Shown: piece by piece, positions 1 through 6,590 of the stretch
Layout of the letters: each line of letters opens with the position of its first letter
Numbering within the stretch: the first letter of the stretch is position 1
Source: JAKANM01 sp964356495
GTDB taxonomy: Bacteria > Patescibacteriota > Patescibacteriia > Magasanikbacterales > GWA2-37-8
Direction of reading: 5' to 3'
NCBI GenBank assembly: GCA_964356495.1
Contig: CAYHHR010000019.1
Coordinates: forward strand, 1-17,342
DNA: 17,342 nt
Notes under the pieces: generated by a model
The model's database searches: none
Told to the model about the DNA's origin: nothing
What the model saw: the letters and a program-made list of their open reading frames with translations, nothing else
Position numbers and translations under genes: made by a program

Positions 1-89
1 ACCCCAAAAAGAAAAATGTCCTTTCCATTTTAGAAAAAATCACCCCCGCGAAAATAAGAAAAGTAAGGAACATTTTTTCTTTTTGGGGT
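1..89. repeat. Long AT-rich imperfect inverted repeat at window edge
   Basis: Bases 1-19 (ACCCCAAAAAGAAAAATGT) are the reverse complement of bases 70-89 apart from one extra T, and the similarity continues weakly inward. The loop is about 50 nt. It lies beyond the 3' end of the minus-strand tRNA-Arg. It may be a large hairpin or the end of a mobile repeat; the left flank is outside the window, so its true extent is unknown. Confidence 0.6.
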
Positions 90-90
90 T

Positions 91-172
91 GCCGAGTGAA
101 GCGAGGCAGTGGCGGGGCTTTCGTGGAGCGTACGAGACAGTTTCAAGCCACCACGCACGCGGAGCGTGCGAC
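91..172. repeat. Cluster of short GC-rich hairpins
   Basis: This gene-free stretch has a perfect 7-bp hairpin (CGCACGC, loop GGA, GCGTGCG; 154-170). Two related words, TGGAGCGTACGA (124-135) and CGGAGCGTGCGA (160-171), share the pattern GGAGCGTnCGA. The minus-strand read has no T-tract after the hairpin, so it is not an obvious terminator for the neighbouring tRNA. It looks like repetitive intergenic filler. Confidence 0.4.
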
Positions 173-186
173 ATCATTTGTTTTGG

Positions 187-258
187 TGCCTTCACCAGGA
201 ATCGAACCTGGACCACCAACTTCGGAGGTTGGTATTCTATCCATTAAACTATGAGGGC
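187..258 (-). tRNA. tRNA-Arg, anticodon CCG
   Basis: The minus strand folds as a 72-nt tRNA. The anticodon stem is CCAAC/GTTGG with loop CTCCGAA, giving anticodon CCG (reads CGG). The T arm is CCAGG/CCTGG around TTCGATT. The acceptor stem GCCCTCA/TGAAGGC has one C-A mismatch at pair 4-69. Discriminator A is followed by CCA (184-186), so CCA may be encoded, although the following AAA makes chance possible. It begins two bases after the stop codon of the FemX-like gene and is probably co-transcribed with it. Confidence 0.93.
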
Positions 259-260
259 TA

Positions 261-1229
261 CTAAACCAATCTGCGCAAATAGCGCAAGAATCTATAAATC
301 TTATATCCGCCGGGCGAAATAATCAAGTCAAAAGTGCCGGGTTGTTCGACCACTTCTCCGCCAAATCCAAGCTTAAACCTGGTCACTCCGGCATACTGAT
401 GCTTCGGATCCAGGCCAGGAGCAATCCCAAAAAAATCATAAAACATCGTCCCTTCATTTTTTGCGTTCTTTATCGCTTCCGACTGGAGCAGATACGGCGC
501 CATCAACGGGCGCGATTCATAATCGGAAGCGCCAAAAAGATACGTCGCGGTTTTTCCAAAGGAAACATAAACCATCGTCGCTACTGGTTTATCATTTTGA
601 AAAATCGTCAGCTGATGACTAAAAGAAGAATCCAAAATTACCTCATAATGTTTCCTGCCGTGCAGTCTGAATTTATCACGCCCGGCGGTCTCCTGCATCA
701 ACTTCCAAAATATATCAAAATTTTTCTCTGCGGAAATTTTCAAAGATTTTTTTTCCGCCAAGCGGATATTATATCTTGTCTTGGCGTGCATCTTTTCCAA
801 CAATTCCTCTTCGGATTTATCCAGCGACAATATCGTCGTCGCGCGAGGATTCACGTCGAGGGTTTTTTTAATCATCACCTCTGCCTCAGGAGCTACAGCC
901 GGTTCAAATCTAAAAAAAGTGCAATCTTTTTCTTTTAAATATTTTGATATTTGGTCATTCAAGTTTGATTGGAAATTGGAAATTGGAAATTGGAAATTTT
1001 TAACCGGTCCTTTCGGACAAAATGCGTAATTGAAACCAAGAGCGCGGTTAAAGACGACCTGCGCCGCGGCGATAATTTTCCCGTTGTCCACCACTGCCAG
1101 CCTTTCTACTTTCTTCCCCTCGGCAATCAAAATCTCGCCCCAATCCCAGGCTTGCGTGAAAGGGGCGTTTTGTTCGTTCAGCCAGCGATCCCATTCGGCT
1201 TGATTTTCGATTTTTTTGAGTTCCATCAT
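261..1229 (-). CDS. FemAB/FemX-type peptidoglycan bridge aminoacyltransferase
   Basis: The 322-residue product resembles the FemABX family, cytoplasmic enzymes that move an amino acid from aminoacyl-tRNA onto the stem peptide of a peptidoglycan precursor using two GNAT-like folds. Recognisable parts are the early W-x-W-G-E segment (residues 28-32), the central MHAKTRYNIRLAEKK motif near 147-161, and the YLFGASDYE and YDFFGIAPG blocks in the second GNAT half. Length fits the family (about 320-420). The amino acid transferred cannot be told. Residues 78-88 are encoded by a heptanucleotide tandem repeat and look like an insertion in a loop. The start is the first of two adjacent ATG codons with no Shine-Dalgarno sequence. 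A weak promoter (TTTACT, 17 nt, TAGGAT with TG extension, -10 at 1240-1245) would give an almost leaderless mRNA. tRNA-Arg follows after two bases. Confidence 0.88.
   Translation of the reverse strand: MMELKKIENQAEWDRWLNEQNAPFTQAWDWGEILIAEGKKVERLAVVDNGKIIAAAQVVFNRALGFNYAFCPKGPVKNFQFPISNFQSNLNDQISKYLKEKDCTFFRFEPAVAPEAEVMIKKTLDVNPRATTILSLDKSEEELLEKMHAKTRYNIRLAEKKSLKISAEKNFDIFWKLMQETAGRDKFRLHGRKHYEVILDSSFSHQLTIFQNDKPVATMVYVSFGKTATYLFGASDYESRPLMAPYLLQSEAIKNAKNEGTMFYDFFGIAPGLDPKHQYAGVTRFKLGFGGEVVEQPGTFDLIISPGGYKIYRFLRYLRRLV
968..995. repeat. Heptanucleotide tandem repeat, 4 x ATTGGAA, inside femX-like gene
   Basis: Four perfect tandem copies of the 7-mer ATTGGAA occupy 28 bases within the coding sequence. 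Three units (21 nt) encode the heptapeptide FPISNFQ on the minus strand. Since 7 is not a multiple of 3, gain or loss of one unit would shift the reading frame. Confidence 0.9.
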
Positions 1230-1303
1230 AGATTTGCTTATCCTAACAGAGAAAGCGGTGGTAGTAAAGCCAGAAATCTAATGCATCAAAATCTTTTTTC
1301 TGG

Positions 1304-1309
1304 TATAAT
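1304..1309 (+). promoter_or_regulatory. Extended -10 promoter for the amidohydrolase
   Basis: TGGTATAAT (TG extension at 1301-1302, TATAAT at 1304-1309) lies 21 nt before the ATG at 1331. No good -35 hexamer is visible, as is usual for extended -10 promoters. The implied 5' leader is about 15 nt and has no Shine-Dalgarno sequence. Confidence 0.6.
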
Positions 1310-1330
1310 TTAAACTCTAACAATATAAAT

Positions 1331-2099
1331 ATGAGCATCGACGCACATACCCATCTTGGGTTCAATGAAATAATCAACTCCAGAGCAGACGAACTCGTCA
1401 GTTCCATGAAAAAAGCTGGTGTTGATAAAGCGATTGTTCTAGCCGGTGAGCTTAACGCGCTCTCGACTGAACGTCTATTGCAAGAAATCTTACCATACAA
1501 GGATAAATTGTTTCCTCTCGGATCAATTTCCCCGCTTTCTTCTTCACGACCATCTATTCAAAAAGTCGAAGAATGGTTATCAAAAAAAACTCATTTACGG
1601 AATGAAATTCTACCCCGGCTACGAATATTTTTACCCGGCTGATACGAACCTGCGCCCCTATTTAGAACTGCTTGCCAAATATGAAAAACCGGCCCTTTTC
1701 CATAGCGGTGACACCTACAGCAAGGCAGGACAAGCTAAATTAAAATACGCACAGGCGATACACATTGATGATTTGGCCACCGAATTACCTTCGTTAAAAA
1801 TTATTATTGCCCATCTCGGCTACCCTTGGGTAATCGATGCGACAGAGGTTTGTTATAAAAATAAAAATGTCTATGTTGATTGCTCAGGATTTGTTTATGG
1901 AAAGTTTAAACAAAAAGATCGGATAAATCTAAAAGAAACCGCAAAAGAATTTGGTAAAATAGCGCCACCCAATCGAATACTTTTTGGTTCAGATTGGCCG
2001 ATTGGCGATCAGACGTCTTATGTAAAAACTGCCAAGGAAATTTTTGGTAAGTCAGAACGACTATTCTCTAAAAATGCTGAAGAATTGTTTGGAATTTAA
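1331..2099 (+). CDS. Amidohydrolase family TIM-barrel metalloenzyme, frameshifted
   Basis: Two overlapping reading frames together make one amidohydrolase-2-like protein of about 255 residues. The first (1331-1642) holds the metal-binding DAHTHLG start. The second, ending at 2099, holds GMKFYPGYE, the HSGDTY block, IIAHLGYPW and FGSDWPIG with the expected catalytic Asp. They join at an A8 run (1582-1589): removing one A gives ...EEWLSKKLIYGMKFYPG..., a smooth fusion. All metal and catalytic motifs are intact, which argues for an assembly or homopolymer error, a very recent mutation, or slippage on the A8 run, and against an old pseudogene. The substrate is unknown. Neighbours give no pathway hint. 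Confidence 0.75.
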
Positions 2100-2123
2100 C
2101 AAACCGGCAAAACAACCCAAACA

Positions 2124-2152
2124 TTGACAAAAGTTTGATTTTGGGGTAAATT
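2124..2152 (+). promoter_or_regulatory. Sigma70-type promoter for rpmF-nusB-rnc
   Basis: A perfect -35 TTGACA (2124-2129) is followed after exactly 17 nt by TAAATT (2147-2152). Transcription would start near 2159, leaving a leader of about 50 nt before rpmF. Confidence 0.75.
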
Positions 2153-2164
2153 AGGACTGCTTTT

Positions 2165-2186
2165 GGTAATGATTATTACCTTTTTT
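2165..2186 (+). terminator. Terminator-like hairpin in the rpmF leader
   Basis: GGTAAT (2165-2170), loop GATT, ATTACC (2175-2180), then six T. The stem is short and weak. It lies downstream of the promoter and upstream of the rpmF start at 2210, so it could end read-through from the amidohydrolase and also attenuate the rpmF-nusB-rnc transcript. Confidence 0.5.
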
Positions 2187-2209
2187 AAACCATTTAATCG
2201 TCAAATCAT

Positions 2210-2410
2210 ATGGGTCTTCCCGGTCATCGACGCACCTCTGGCGACAAACGCCGCCGCCTAACTCACATCGCGCTCACGGAAAATTCCATGGGCACCTGTC
2301 CGAAATGCCAAAAGGCAGTCCTTCCTCATCGCGCCTGCGCTTTTTGCGGTACCTACCGCGGACGCCAGGTTATGAATATTGAAAAACGAACTTCGAAAAA
2401 AACTTCTTAA
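2210..2410 (+). CDS. rpmF: 50S ribosomal protein L32 (bL32)
   Basis: The 66-residue protein is ribosomal protein bL32 of the large subunit. It begins with the basic MGLPGHRRTSGDKRRR tail and has a zinc ribbon with CPKC (residues 30-33) and CAFC (43-46), ending in the typical GTYRGRQV strand. Length fits the family (about 55-65). No Shine-Dalgarno sequence precedes the ATG, but the start agrees with the conserved N terminus. It heads a gene set with nusB (9-nt gap) and rnc, all concerned with rRNA transcription, processing and ribosome assembly. It is driven by the promoter at 2124-2152 and may be tuned by the leader hairpin at 2165-2186. Confidence 0.93.
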   Translation: MGLPGHRRTSGDKRRRLTHIALTENSMGTCPKCQKAVLPHRACAFCGTYRGRQVMNIEKRTSKKTS

Positions 2411-2419
2411 GCTAAACTT

Positions 2420-2860
2420 ATGCCAAATCGGCATCTTGCTCGTTCCATTGCCATGCAATCCCTCTTTGAGTGGGATTTTAAAGGCAACCCAACGGCCATT
2501 TTGCAGATGATCGTGAAGCATAATTCTGAAGAATTTGCTCCCGGCCTCGAAGAACAAGAATTCACCGAACTAATCGTCAACGGCGTCCTCGATCATCTGA
2601 AAGAAATTGATGAGCTGATTTCGAGATTCGCTCCGAGCTGGCCGATCGGTCAAATCACGCTCGTCGACCGTAACATTCTCCGTATCGGCGTTTACGAATT
2701 AAAATTCTCCAAAGATATTCCTCCCAAAGTGGCGATCAATGAAGCCATCGAACTTGCCAAAAGTTTCGGCGGAGCATCTTCAGGAAAATTTGTGAATGGC
2801 GTCCTCGGCTCGATGTATGTCGAAATCCAAAAAGAAAACCCGACTACCGATGAAAAATAG
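2420..2860 (+). CDS. nusB: Transcription antitermination factor NusB
   Basis: The 146-residue all-helical protein matches NusB, which with NusE (S10) binds boxA RNA to allow antitermination on rRNA operons. Seen directly: the N-terminal RSIAMQSLFEWDF motif (residues 8-20), the central LVDRNILRIGVYEL segment, and the hallmark KVAINEAIELAKSFGG followed by SGKFVNGVLG. Length is normal (about 140). It follows rpmF by 9 nt and runs into rnc, whose start codon lies within or just after its end, so translation is likely coupled. No Shine-Dalgarno sequence is visible. Confidence 0.95.
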   Translation: MPNRHLARSIAMQSLFEWDFKGNPTAILQMIVKHNSEEFAPGLEEQEFTELIVNGVLDHLKEIDELISRFAPSWPIGQITLVDRNILRIGVYELKFSKDIPPKVAINEAIELAKSFGGASSGKFVNGVLGSMYVEIQKENPTTDEK

Positions 2861-3629
2861 TATGAAAACCAATGAACTTCCCGAGGTAAAAGAAAAAAAA
2901 TTTGCCTCGCTGGAAAAAATTATCGGAATCAAATTTAAAAACAAAGACCTTTTGACTCAGGCCTTCATTCATCGTTCCTATCTTAACGAACATCATGACT
3001 TCCCGCTCGCTCAAAATGAACGCCTGGAATTCCTGGGTGACGCCGTGCTCGAGCTCGTAGTGACGGAATTTTTGTTCGCGGAATATGGCAACCCCGAAGG
3101 CGAGCTCACCAACTGGCGCGCGGCGCTTGTCAACGCGAAAACCTTGGCAGAAATTGCCTACGAGATCGGCATGGAGCCGTTTCTATTTCTCAGCCACGGC
3201 GAAGCCAAAGACTCCGGCACCAAAGCGCGCGACTACATCATGGCCAATACCATCGAAGCCTTAATCGGCGCCATTTATCTCGATCAGGGCTATACAATGT
3301 CCCAACAATTCATCACCCGCTGGATTATTACGAAACTGCCGGATATTTTGGAGCAAGGTCTATACCTCGACGCCAAAAGTCGCTTTCAGGAATCATCCCA
3401 GGAACTGCTCGGCATTACTCCGACTTACAAAGTATTGCATGAGGAAGGACCGGATCATAACAAGATTTTTGAAGTGGGAGTGTTCCTAGACAAGGATTTG
3501 GTTGCATCCGGAAAAGGCAGTAGCAAGCAGGAAGCCCAGACCGATGCCGCGGAAAATGCCGTTAAAGCCAAAGGTTGGAAAGGTCCGAAAATAAATATCA
3601 TGAAACGAAGTACGAAAAATACAGAATAA
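2850..3629 (+). CDS. rnc: Ribonuclease III
   Basis: RNase III cleaves double-stranded RNA, notably the 30S rRNA precursor. From the ATG at 2850 the protein has 259 residues. The endonuclease domain has the signature NERLEFLGDAVLE (56-68, with E60 and D64) and the second acidic site in ANTIEALIGAIYLD (E136). A double-stranded RNA-binding domain spans about 175-243 and ends in the usual ASGKGSSKQEAQTDAAENAV. A start at 2862, directly after the nusB stop, is equally possible; a start at 2796 would add an unconserved tail. The 11-nt overlap with nusB suggests coupled translation. The tRNA-Lys begins 7 nt after the stop, so the transcript may continue into the tRNAs. Confidence 0.95.
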   Translation: MKNSMKTNELPEVKEKKFASLEKIIGIKFKNKDLLTQAFIHRSYLNEHHDFPLAQNERLEFLGDAVLELVVTEFLFAEYGNPEGELTNWRAALVNAKTLAEIAYEIGMEPFLFLSHGEAKDSGTKARDYIMANTIEALIGAIYLDQGYTMSQQFITRWIITKLPDILEQGLYLDAKSRFQESSQELLGITPTYKVLHEEGPDHNKIFEVGVFLDKDLVASGKGSSKQEAQTDAAENAVKAKGWKGPKINIMKRSTKNTE

Positions 3630-3636
3630 AAAATAC

Positions 3637-3709
3637 GGGACGGTAGCTCAGCTGGTAGAGCAGATCCCTCTTAAGGATAAGGTCCCGGGTTCGATCCCCG
3701 GCCGTCCCA
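3637..3709 (+). tRNA. tRNA-Lys, anticodon CTT
   Basis: A 73-nt cloverleaf: acceptor GGGACGG/CCGTCCC, D arm GCTC/GAGC, anticodon loop CTCTTAA (anticodon CTT, reads AAG), T arm CCGGG/CCCGG around TTCGATC, discriminator A. CCA is not encoded. Pair 27-43 at the top of the anticodon stem is a G-A mismatch. It lies 7 nt after rnc. Confidence 0.96.
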
Positions 3710-3720
3710 CACAATAACTT

Positions 3721-3792
3721 GCCCCTATAGTTCAATGGATAGAATAACAGGCTTCGAACCTGTAGATGGGAGTTCAATCCTCTCTGGGGGCA
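3721..3792 (+). tRNA. tRNA-Arg, anticodon TCG
   Basis: A 72-nt cloverleaf: acceptor GCCCCTA/TGGGGGC, anticodon stem ACAGG/CCTGT with loop CTTCGAA (anticodon TCG, reads CGA), T arm GGGAG/CTCTC around TTCAATC, discriminator A. CCA is not encoded. It follows tRNA-Lys by 11 nt and is probably in the same transcript. Confidence 0.95.
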
Positions 3793-3889
3793 CACCATAT
3801 TCTCTTTTCACCTGCCTCGCATTTCGACGTTTTGGCGTAGGGGTGTGCATAACTTCCTTTTTTGCTATTTCATTATTTTCTAAATACTA

Positions 3890-3895
3890 TATAAT
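3890..3895 (+). promoter_or_regulatory. -10 element ahead of the structured leader
   Basis: A perfect TATAAT at 3890-3895 lies in an AT-rich stretch. No convincing -35 hexamer is found at 16-18 nt. It would start a transcript near 3902 that carries the structured leader and the lysine-rich mini-gene. Confidence 0.45.
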
Positions 3896-3901
3896 GACTA
3901 C

Positions 3902-4070
3902 AGAGACAGAAAAAATTTTACGACAATGCTTGTCTTGTAAAATTTTCTCGAAAATTTCTAAGGTCGAGTCAAAAAGAAATTAATTTCTTTTTGCGAGGCC
4001 TGACGAAATTAAGAAGCTTGCTTCATAATCATCTCGCATTCGCGAGTAAAAAAAAGAAAGAGGAGGGCAT
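3902..4070 (+). promoter_or_regulatory. Structured 5' leader of the lysine-rich mini-gene
   Basis: About 170 nt without an ORF of note carry four hairpins in series: (1) AAAATTTTAC (3912-3921) with GTAAAATTTT (3937-3946), extended by GACA/TGTC around loop ATGCT; (2) a perfect 22-bp AT-rich palindrome at 3971-3992; (3) GAAGC/GCTTC at 4013-4024; (4) CTCGC/GCGAG at 4033-4046. The strong ribosome-binding site AGGAGGG (4061-4067) follows. It could be a regulatory leader, a processed small RNA, or repeats. No known riboswitch class is recognised. Confidence 0.45.
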
Positions 4071-4148
4071 ATGCCAAAAAAGAAAAAGAAAGTGGCAAAA
4101 AAACGAAAAGTTGCCAAAAAGAAAAAGCACGCCAAGAAACGAAAATAA
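4071..4148 (+). CDS. 25-residue lysine-rich basic mini-protein
   Basis: A tiny ORF of 25 codons starts MPKKKKKVAKKRK and repeats the pattern VAKKxK, ending AKKRK. It has 15 Lys, 2 Arg and 1 His out of 25 residues. Support for real translation is unusual for its size: AGGAGGG, the best Shine-Dalgarno sequence in the window, sits 3 nt before the ATG; there is a TATAAT box upstream; and a strong intrinsic terminator follows 8 nt after the stop. The composition resembles the tails of histone H1-like or AKK-repeat nucleic-acid-binding proteins, and its size is similar to that of very small basic ribosomal proteins, but no specific family can be claimed. A role in binding DNA, RNA or the ribosome is inference from charge only. 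Confidence 0.65.
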   Translation: MPKKKKKVAKKRKVAKKKKHAKKRK

Positions 4149-4156
4149 TAGTGCTT

Positions 4157-4187
4157 AAAAATCTCCTGCCTAAGGAGATTTTTTTTT
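4157..4187. terminator. Bidirectional intrinsic terminator
   Basis: AAATCTCCT (4159-4167), loop GCCTA, AGGAGATTT (4173-4181), followed by a T run on the plus strand. On the minus strand the same stem is followed by TTTTTA-rich sequence. It ends the lysine-rich mini-gene (plus) and the endonuclease Q end of the long minus-strand gene set. Confidence 0.88.
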
Positions 4188-4189
4188 AT

Positions 4190-5449
4190 TTAAACTAAAT
4201 TAATTCGCGAATACTTCGTGATCTTTCCTTTTGGAAACACATCAACCTCGCCATAAACTCCGTCAAAACCTGGGGAAATTCTTACCTGCCCTTTTCTCAT
4301 ATTTTCAATGCCGATCGCGATATTTTCATCGCTTACTGCCGTCTTAATTTTTTCCAAATCCACGCGCAACAAAATTACGAACTCATCTCCTAACTTTTCC
4401 AGCATCGATCGATACTCTTTTTCAACTTTTTTGCTGGTTGTCCCAACATCAAAACTGCCGGCAATAATTTCACGCAACGGCACAATATAACGATGCGAAA
4501 CAAAATTATCCGGCGCATTCCTTTCCTTTCGATCGGCAAGATCGTCCACGCGATGCAATACGCCAACCGTCAATTTTTTCTTGCATACCGGACAAATTTC
4601 TTTTTCCTTTCTAGTTTCGCTCGGTTTCATGCTTACCTTGCAATCGCGATGGCCATCGTGATGATACATTCCTTCCTCAGGATAAAATTCTATCGTGTAC
4701 AAGAATTTTTCCCTGTCGCCAGATTTAATAATTTCCCACAACTGATCATAACTCGCTTCACCGTCAAACTTAAGCACATTTGCTTCGCGTCCCAGCTTTT
4801 CTAGACTGTGCGCGTCGGAGTTGGAAACCAGCGCGATTTTGTCGAGCTGACTCAATCGCCTATTCATTGGCGGATCGCTGGACAATCCGGTTTCAATCGC
4901 AAAAATATCCGGCGTCAATTCTTCAAAACATTCCTCAAGCGAATCATAGCCGGACTTCGAACCAAACACCGCGAACCACGGCGTCCAGGCATGCGCCGGA
5001 ATGACCACCATTCGTCTGTCGATATCACGGCAGAGCTGAACGATTTCCTTGCCAGAAACGCCCATGATCGGCCGGCCATCGGACCTAAGGTTCACCCCCC
5101 GTTCTTCAAGCGCGGCAATAAACGCGCCGGCTGACTTAATATCGGGTGCAAAAACGAGAATATGCAGACGCCGGACTTTGTCCTTGTGTTTATAAACGCA
5201 GGAAATTTCAGTCCCGATGACAAACTTTGTCGGACTAGATTTGTCTTTAAGTTTTAGAAGTCCACTGCCGTCCTCCTCAAGTAAATTTTGAATATCTCTA
5301 AACCAAAGCGGATGGGTAAAGTCTCCGGTCGAAACGATATTGATCCCTTTTTCGACACATGTCTGCGCGATATTCGGCAACTCCAAACGATTCGAGCAGG
5401 CGCGCGAATATCGTGAGTGAATATGTAAATCGACAATCTGCTCCGGCAT
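4190..5449 (-). CDS. PHP-domain DNA repair endonuclease Q (EndoQ-like)
   Basis: The 419-residue product has the architecture of endonuclease Q (the TIGR00375-type PHP family), which nicks DNA 5' to deaminated bases such as hypoxanthine, xanthine and uracil and to abasic sites. PHP metal-binding motifs in order: DLHIHSRYS (H9, H11), STGDFTHP (D43), GTEIS (E81), HILVFAP (H96), IPAHAW (H153) and SNSDAHS (D212, H214). A zinc-binding insert follows with GHRDC (C270) and CPVC (C286, C289), then the family-typical LTVGVLHRVDDLADR and a C-terminal DNA-binding region. Length matches characterised archaeal EndoQ (about 420). It begins 2 nt after the malic enzyme stop and is the last gene before the terminator. 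Activity is inferred from the family; the fourth zinc ligand is not clear. Confidence 0.82.
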   Translation of the reverse strand: MPEQIVDLHIHSRYSRACSNRLELPNIAQTCVEKGINIVSTGDFTHPLWFRDIQNLLEEDGSGLLKLKDKSSPTKFVIGTEISCVYKHKDKVRRLHILVFAPDIKSAGAFIAALEERGVNLRSDGRPIMGVSGKEIVQLCRDIDRRMVVIPAHAWTPWFAVFGSKSGYDSLEECFEELTPDIFAIETGLSSDPPMNRRLSQLDKIALVSNSDAHSLEKLGREANVLKFDGEASYDQLWEIIKSGDREKFLYTIEFYPEEGMYHHDGHRDCKVSMKPSETRKEKEICPVCKKKLTVGVLHRVDDLADRKERNAPDNFVSHRYIVPLREIIAGSFDVGTTSKKVEKEYRSMLEKLGDEFVILLRVDLEKIKTAVSDENIAIGIENMRKGQVRISPGFDGVYGEVDVFPKGKITKYSRINLV

Positions 5450-5451
5450 AT

Positions 5452-6588
5452 TTATACTTTTCGCACCGCCTCTGCTACTACCGCGGCCACTCCTTTATCA
5501 AGCGGGCTTGGCAAAATGTTAGTTGCAGTTGGACTTAAAATAATATCGGCAAGCGCCTGTGCGACCGCCAATTTCATTTTCATGGTTACTTTTTTTATCC
5601 TTCCGTCGAGAAGCCCACGAAAAATTCCTGGAAATACCAAAACATTATTCACTTGGTTCGGATAATCACTGCGTCCGCTCGCGACCACCGCCGCTCCGGC
5701 CGCGAGAGCAACCTCAGGCATGATCTCCGGCACCGGATTCGCCATCGCAAAAATTATCGCTTTTTCATTCATAGTTTTGATCATTTCTGCAGTTACCAGA
5801 TTCGGTCTGCTGACTCCAATAAAAACATCAGCTCCAAGCATCGCTTCCCTCAATCCGCCTTTCTTTTTGTTTTGATTAGTTCTTTCGGCGAGACGCTGTT
5901 TCTCTTCTTCCATACCAACGCGCCCCTCTACCACAATACCTTTGGAGTCTAAAATAATTAAATTTTTTGTCCCGGCTTCCAGCAGTAAATTAGTAACCGC
6001 CGTACCAGCGGCGCCGGCTCCGTTCACGACGATGGTTACTTCCGATAATTTTTTTCCGACCACCTTTAACGCATTGCTGAGTCCGGCCAACACAACGATC
6101 GCCGTGCCGTGCTGATCATCATGAAATATCGGTATATCCAGCAACTCGGAAAGTCTTTTCTCGATCTCAAAACAACGTGGCGCCGAAATATCTTCAAGAT
6201 TAATTCCACCGAAGATTGGCGCAATATTCACCACGGTTCTGATAATTTCTTCCGTATCCTGTGTCGCGAGCGCGATCGGGAAAGCATCCACGTCGGCAAA
6301 CTCCTTGAAAAGGGCGCATTTCCCTTCCATCACCGGGAGGCCGGCTTCCGGGCCAATGTTACCGAGGCCGAGAACAGCGCTGCCGTCGGTCACGACCGCC
6401 ACGAGGTTATTCTTTCGTGTTAACTCGTACACTTCCTCTTTATTTTTAACAATCGCCTCACAAGCCTTCGCTACTCCTGGCGTATAGGCTAAACTTAAAT
6501 CCTCGCGCGTCTCGATTTTGGCGCGGCTGATGATTTCAATTTTGCCTTTTAATTTTCGATGATATTCAACTGGATCCATACGGTTCAT
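5452..6588 (-). CDS. Malic enzyme, short bacterial NAD(P)-dependent form
   Basis: The 378-residue enzyme decarboxylates malate to pyruvate with reduction of NAD(P). Seen: LAYTPGVA with the general acid Tyr (Y35), VTDGSAVLGLGNIG (67-79), the catalytic Lys in MEGKCALFK (K90), metal ligands in NLEDISAP (E132, D133) and FHDDQHGT (D157, D158), and the dinucleotide-binding VNGAGAAG (188-195). There is no phosphotransacetylase domain, as is normal for the short form (about 380-410). Cofactor preference is not certain. The start used has GGAGG five bases before it, and that sequence is contributed by a repeat element. A second ATG nine bases in is spaced less well. EndoQ follows after 2 nt. It would feed pyruvate metabolism next to the citrate-cleavage genes. 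Confidence 0.93.
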   Translation of the reverse strand: MNRMDPVEYHRKLKGKIEIISRAKIETREDLSLAYTPGVAKACEAIVKNKEEVYELTRKNNLVAVVTDGSAVLGLGNIGPEAGLPVMEGKCALFKEFADVDAFPIALATQDTEEIIRTVVNIAPIFGGINLEDISAPRCFEIEKRLSELLDIPIFHDDQHGTAIVVLAGLSNALKVVGKKLSEVTIVVNGAGAAGTAVTNLLLEAGTKNLIILDSKGIVVEGRVGMEEEKQRLAERTNQNKKKGGLREAMLGADVFIGVSRPNLVTAEMIKTMNEKAIIFAMANPVPEIMPEVALAAGAAVVASGRSDYPNQVNNVLVFPGIFRGLLDGRIKKVTMKMKLAVAQALADIILSPTATNILPSPLDKGVAAVVAEAVRKV

Positions 6589-6590
6589 TT

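Noticed and set aside
342..938. 198-codon plus-strand ORF antisense to the FemX-like gene
   Set aside because: Composition and lack of motifs mark it as an antisense shadow.
1446..1576. Independent second amidohydrolase gene starting at 1446
   Set aside because: The codons before the A8 run in this frame encode no family motif; the conserved sequence begins only after the run, so it is the frameshifted 3' half of the same gene.
2796..2849. Longer RNase III start
   Set aside because: It would overlap nusB by 65 nt and add a basic tail with no similarity to RNase III; starts at 2850 or 2862 fit better.
3735..3983. 82-codon ORF overlapping tRNA-Arg(TCG)
   Set aside because: It starts inside the tRNA and crosses the structured leader; no motif and no ribosome-binding site.
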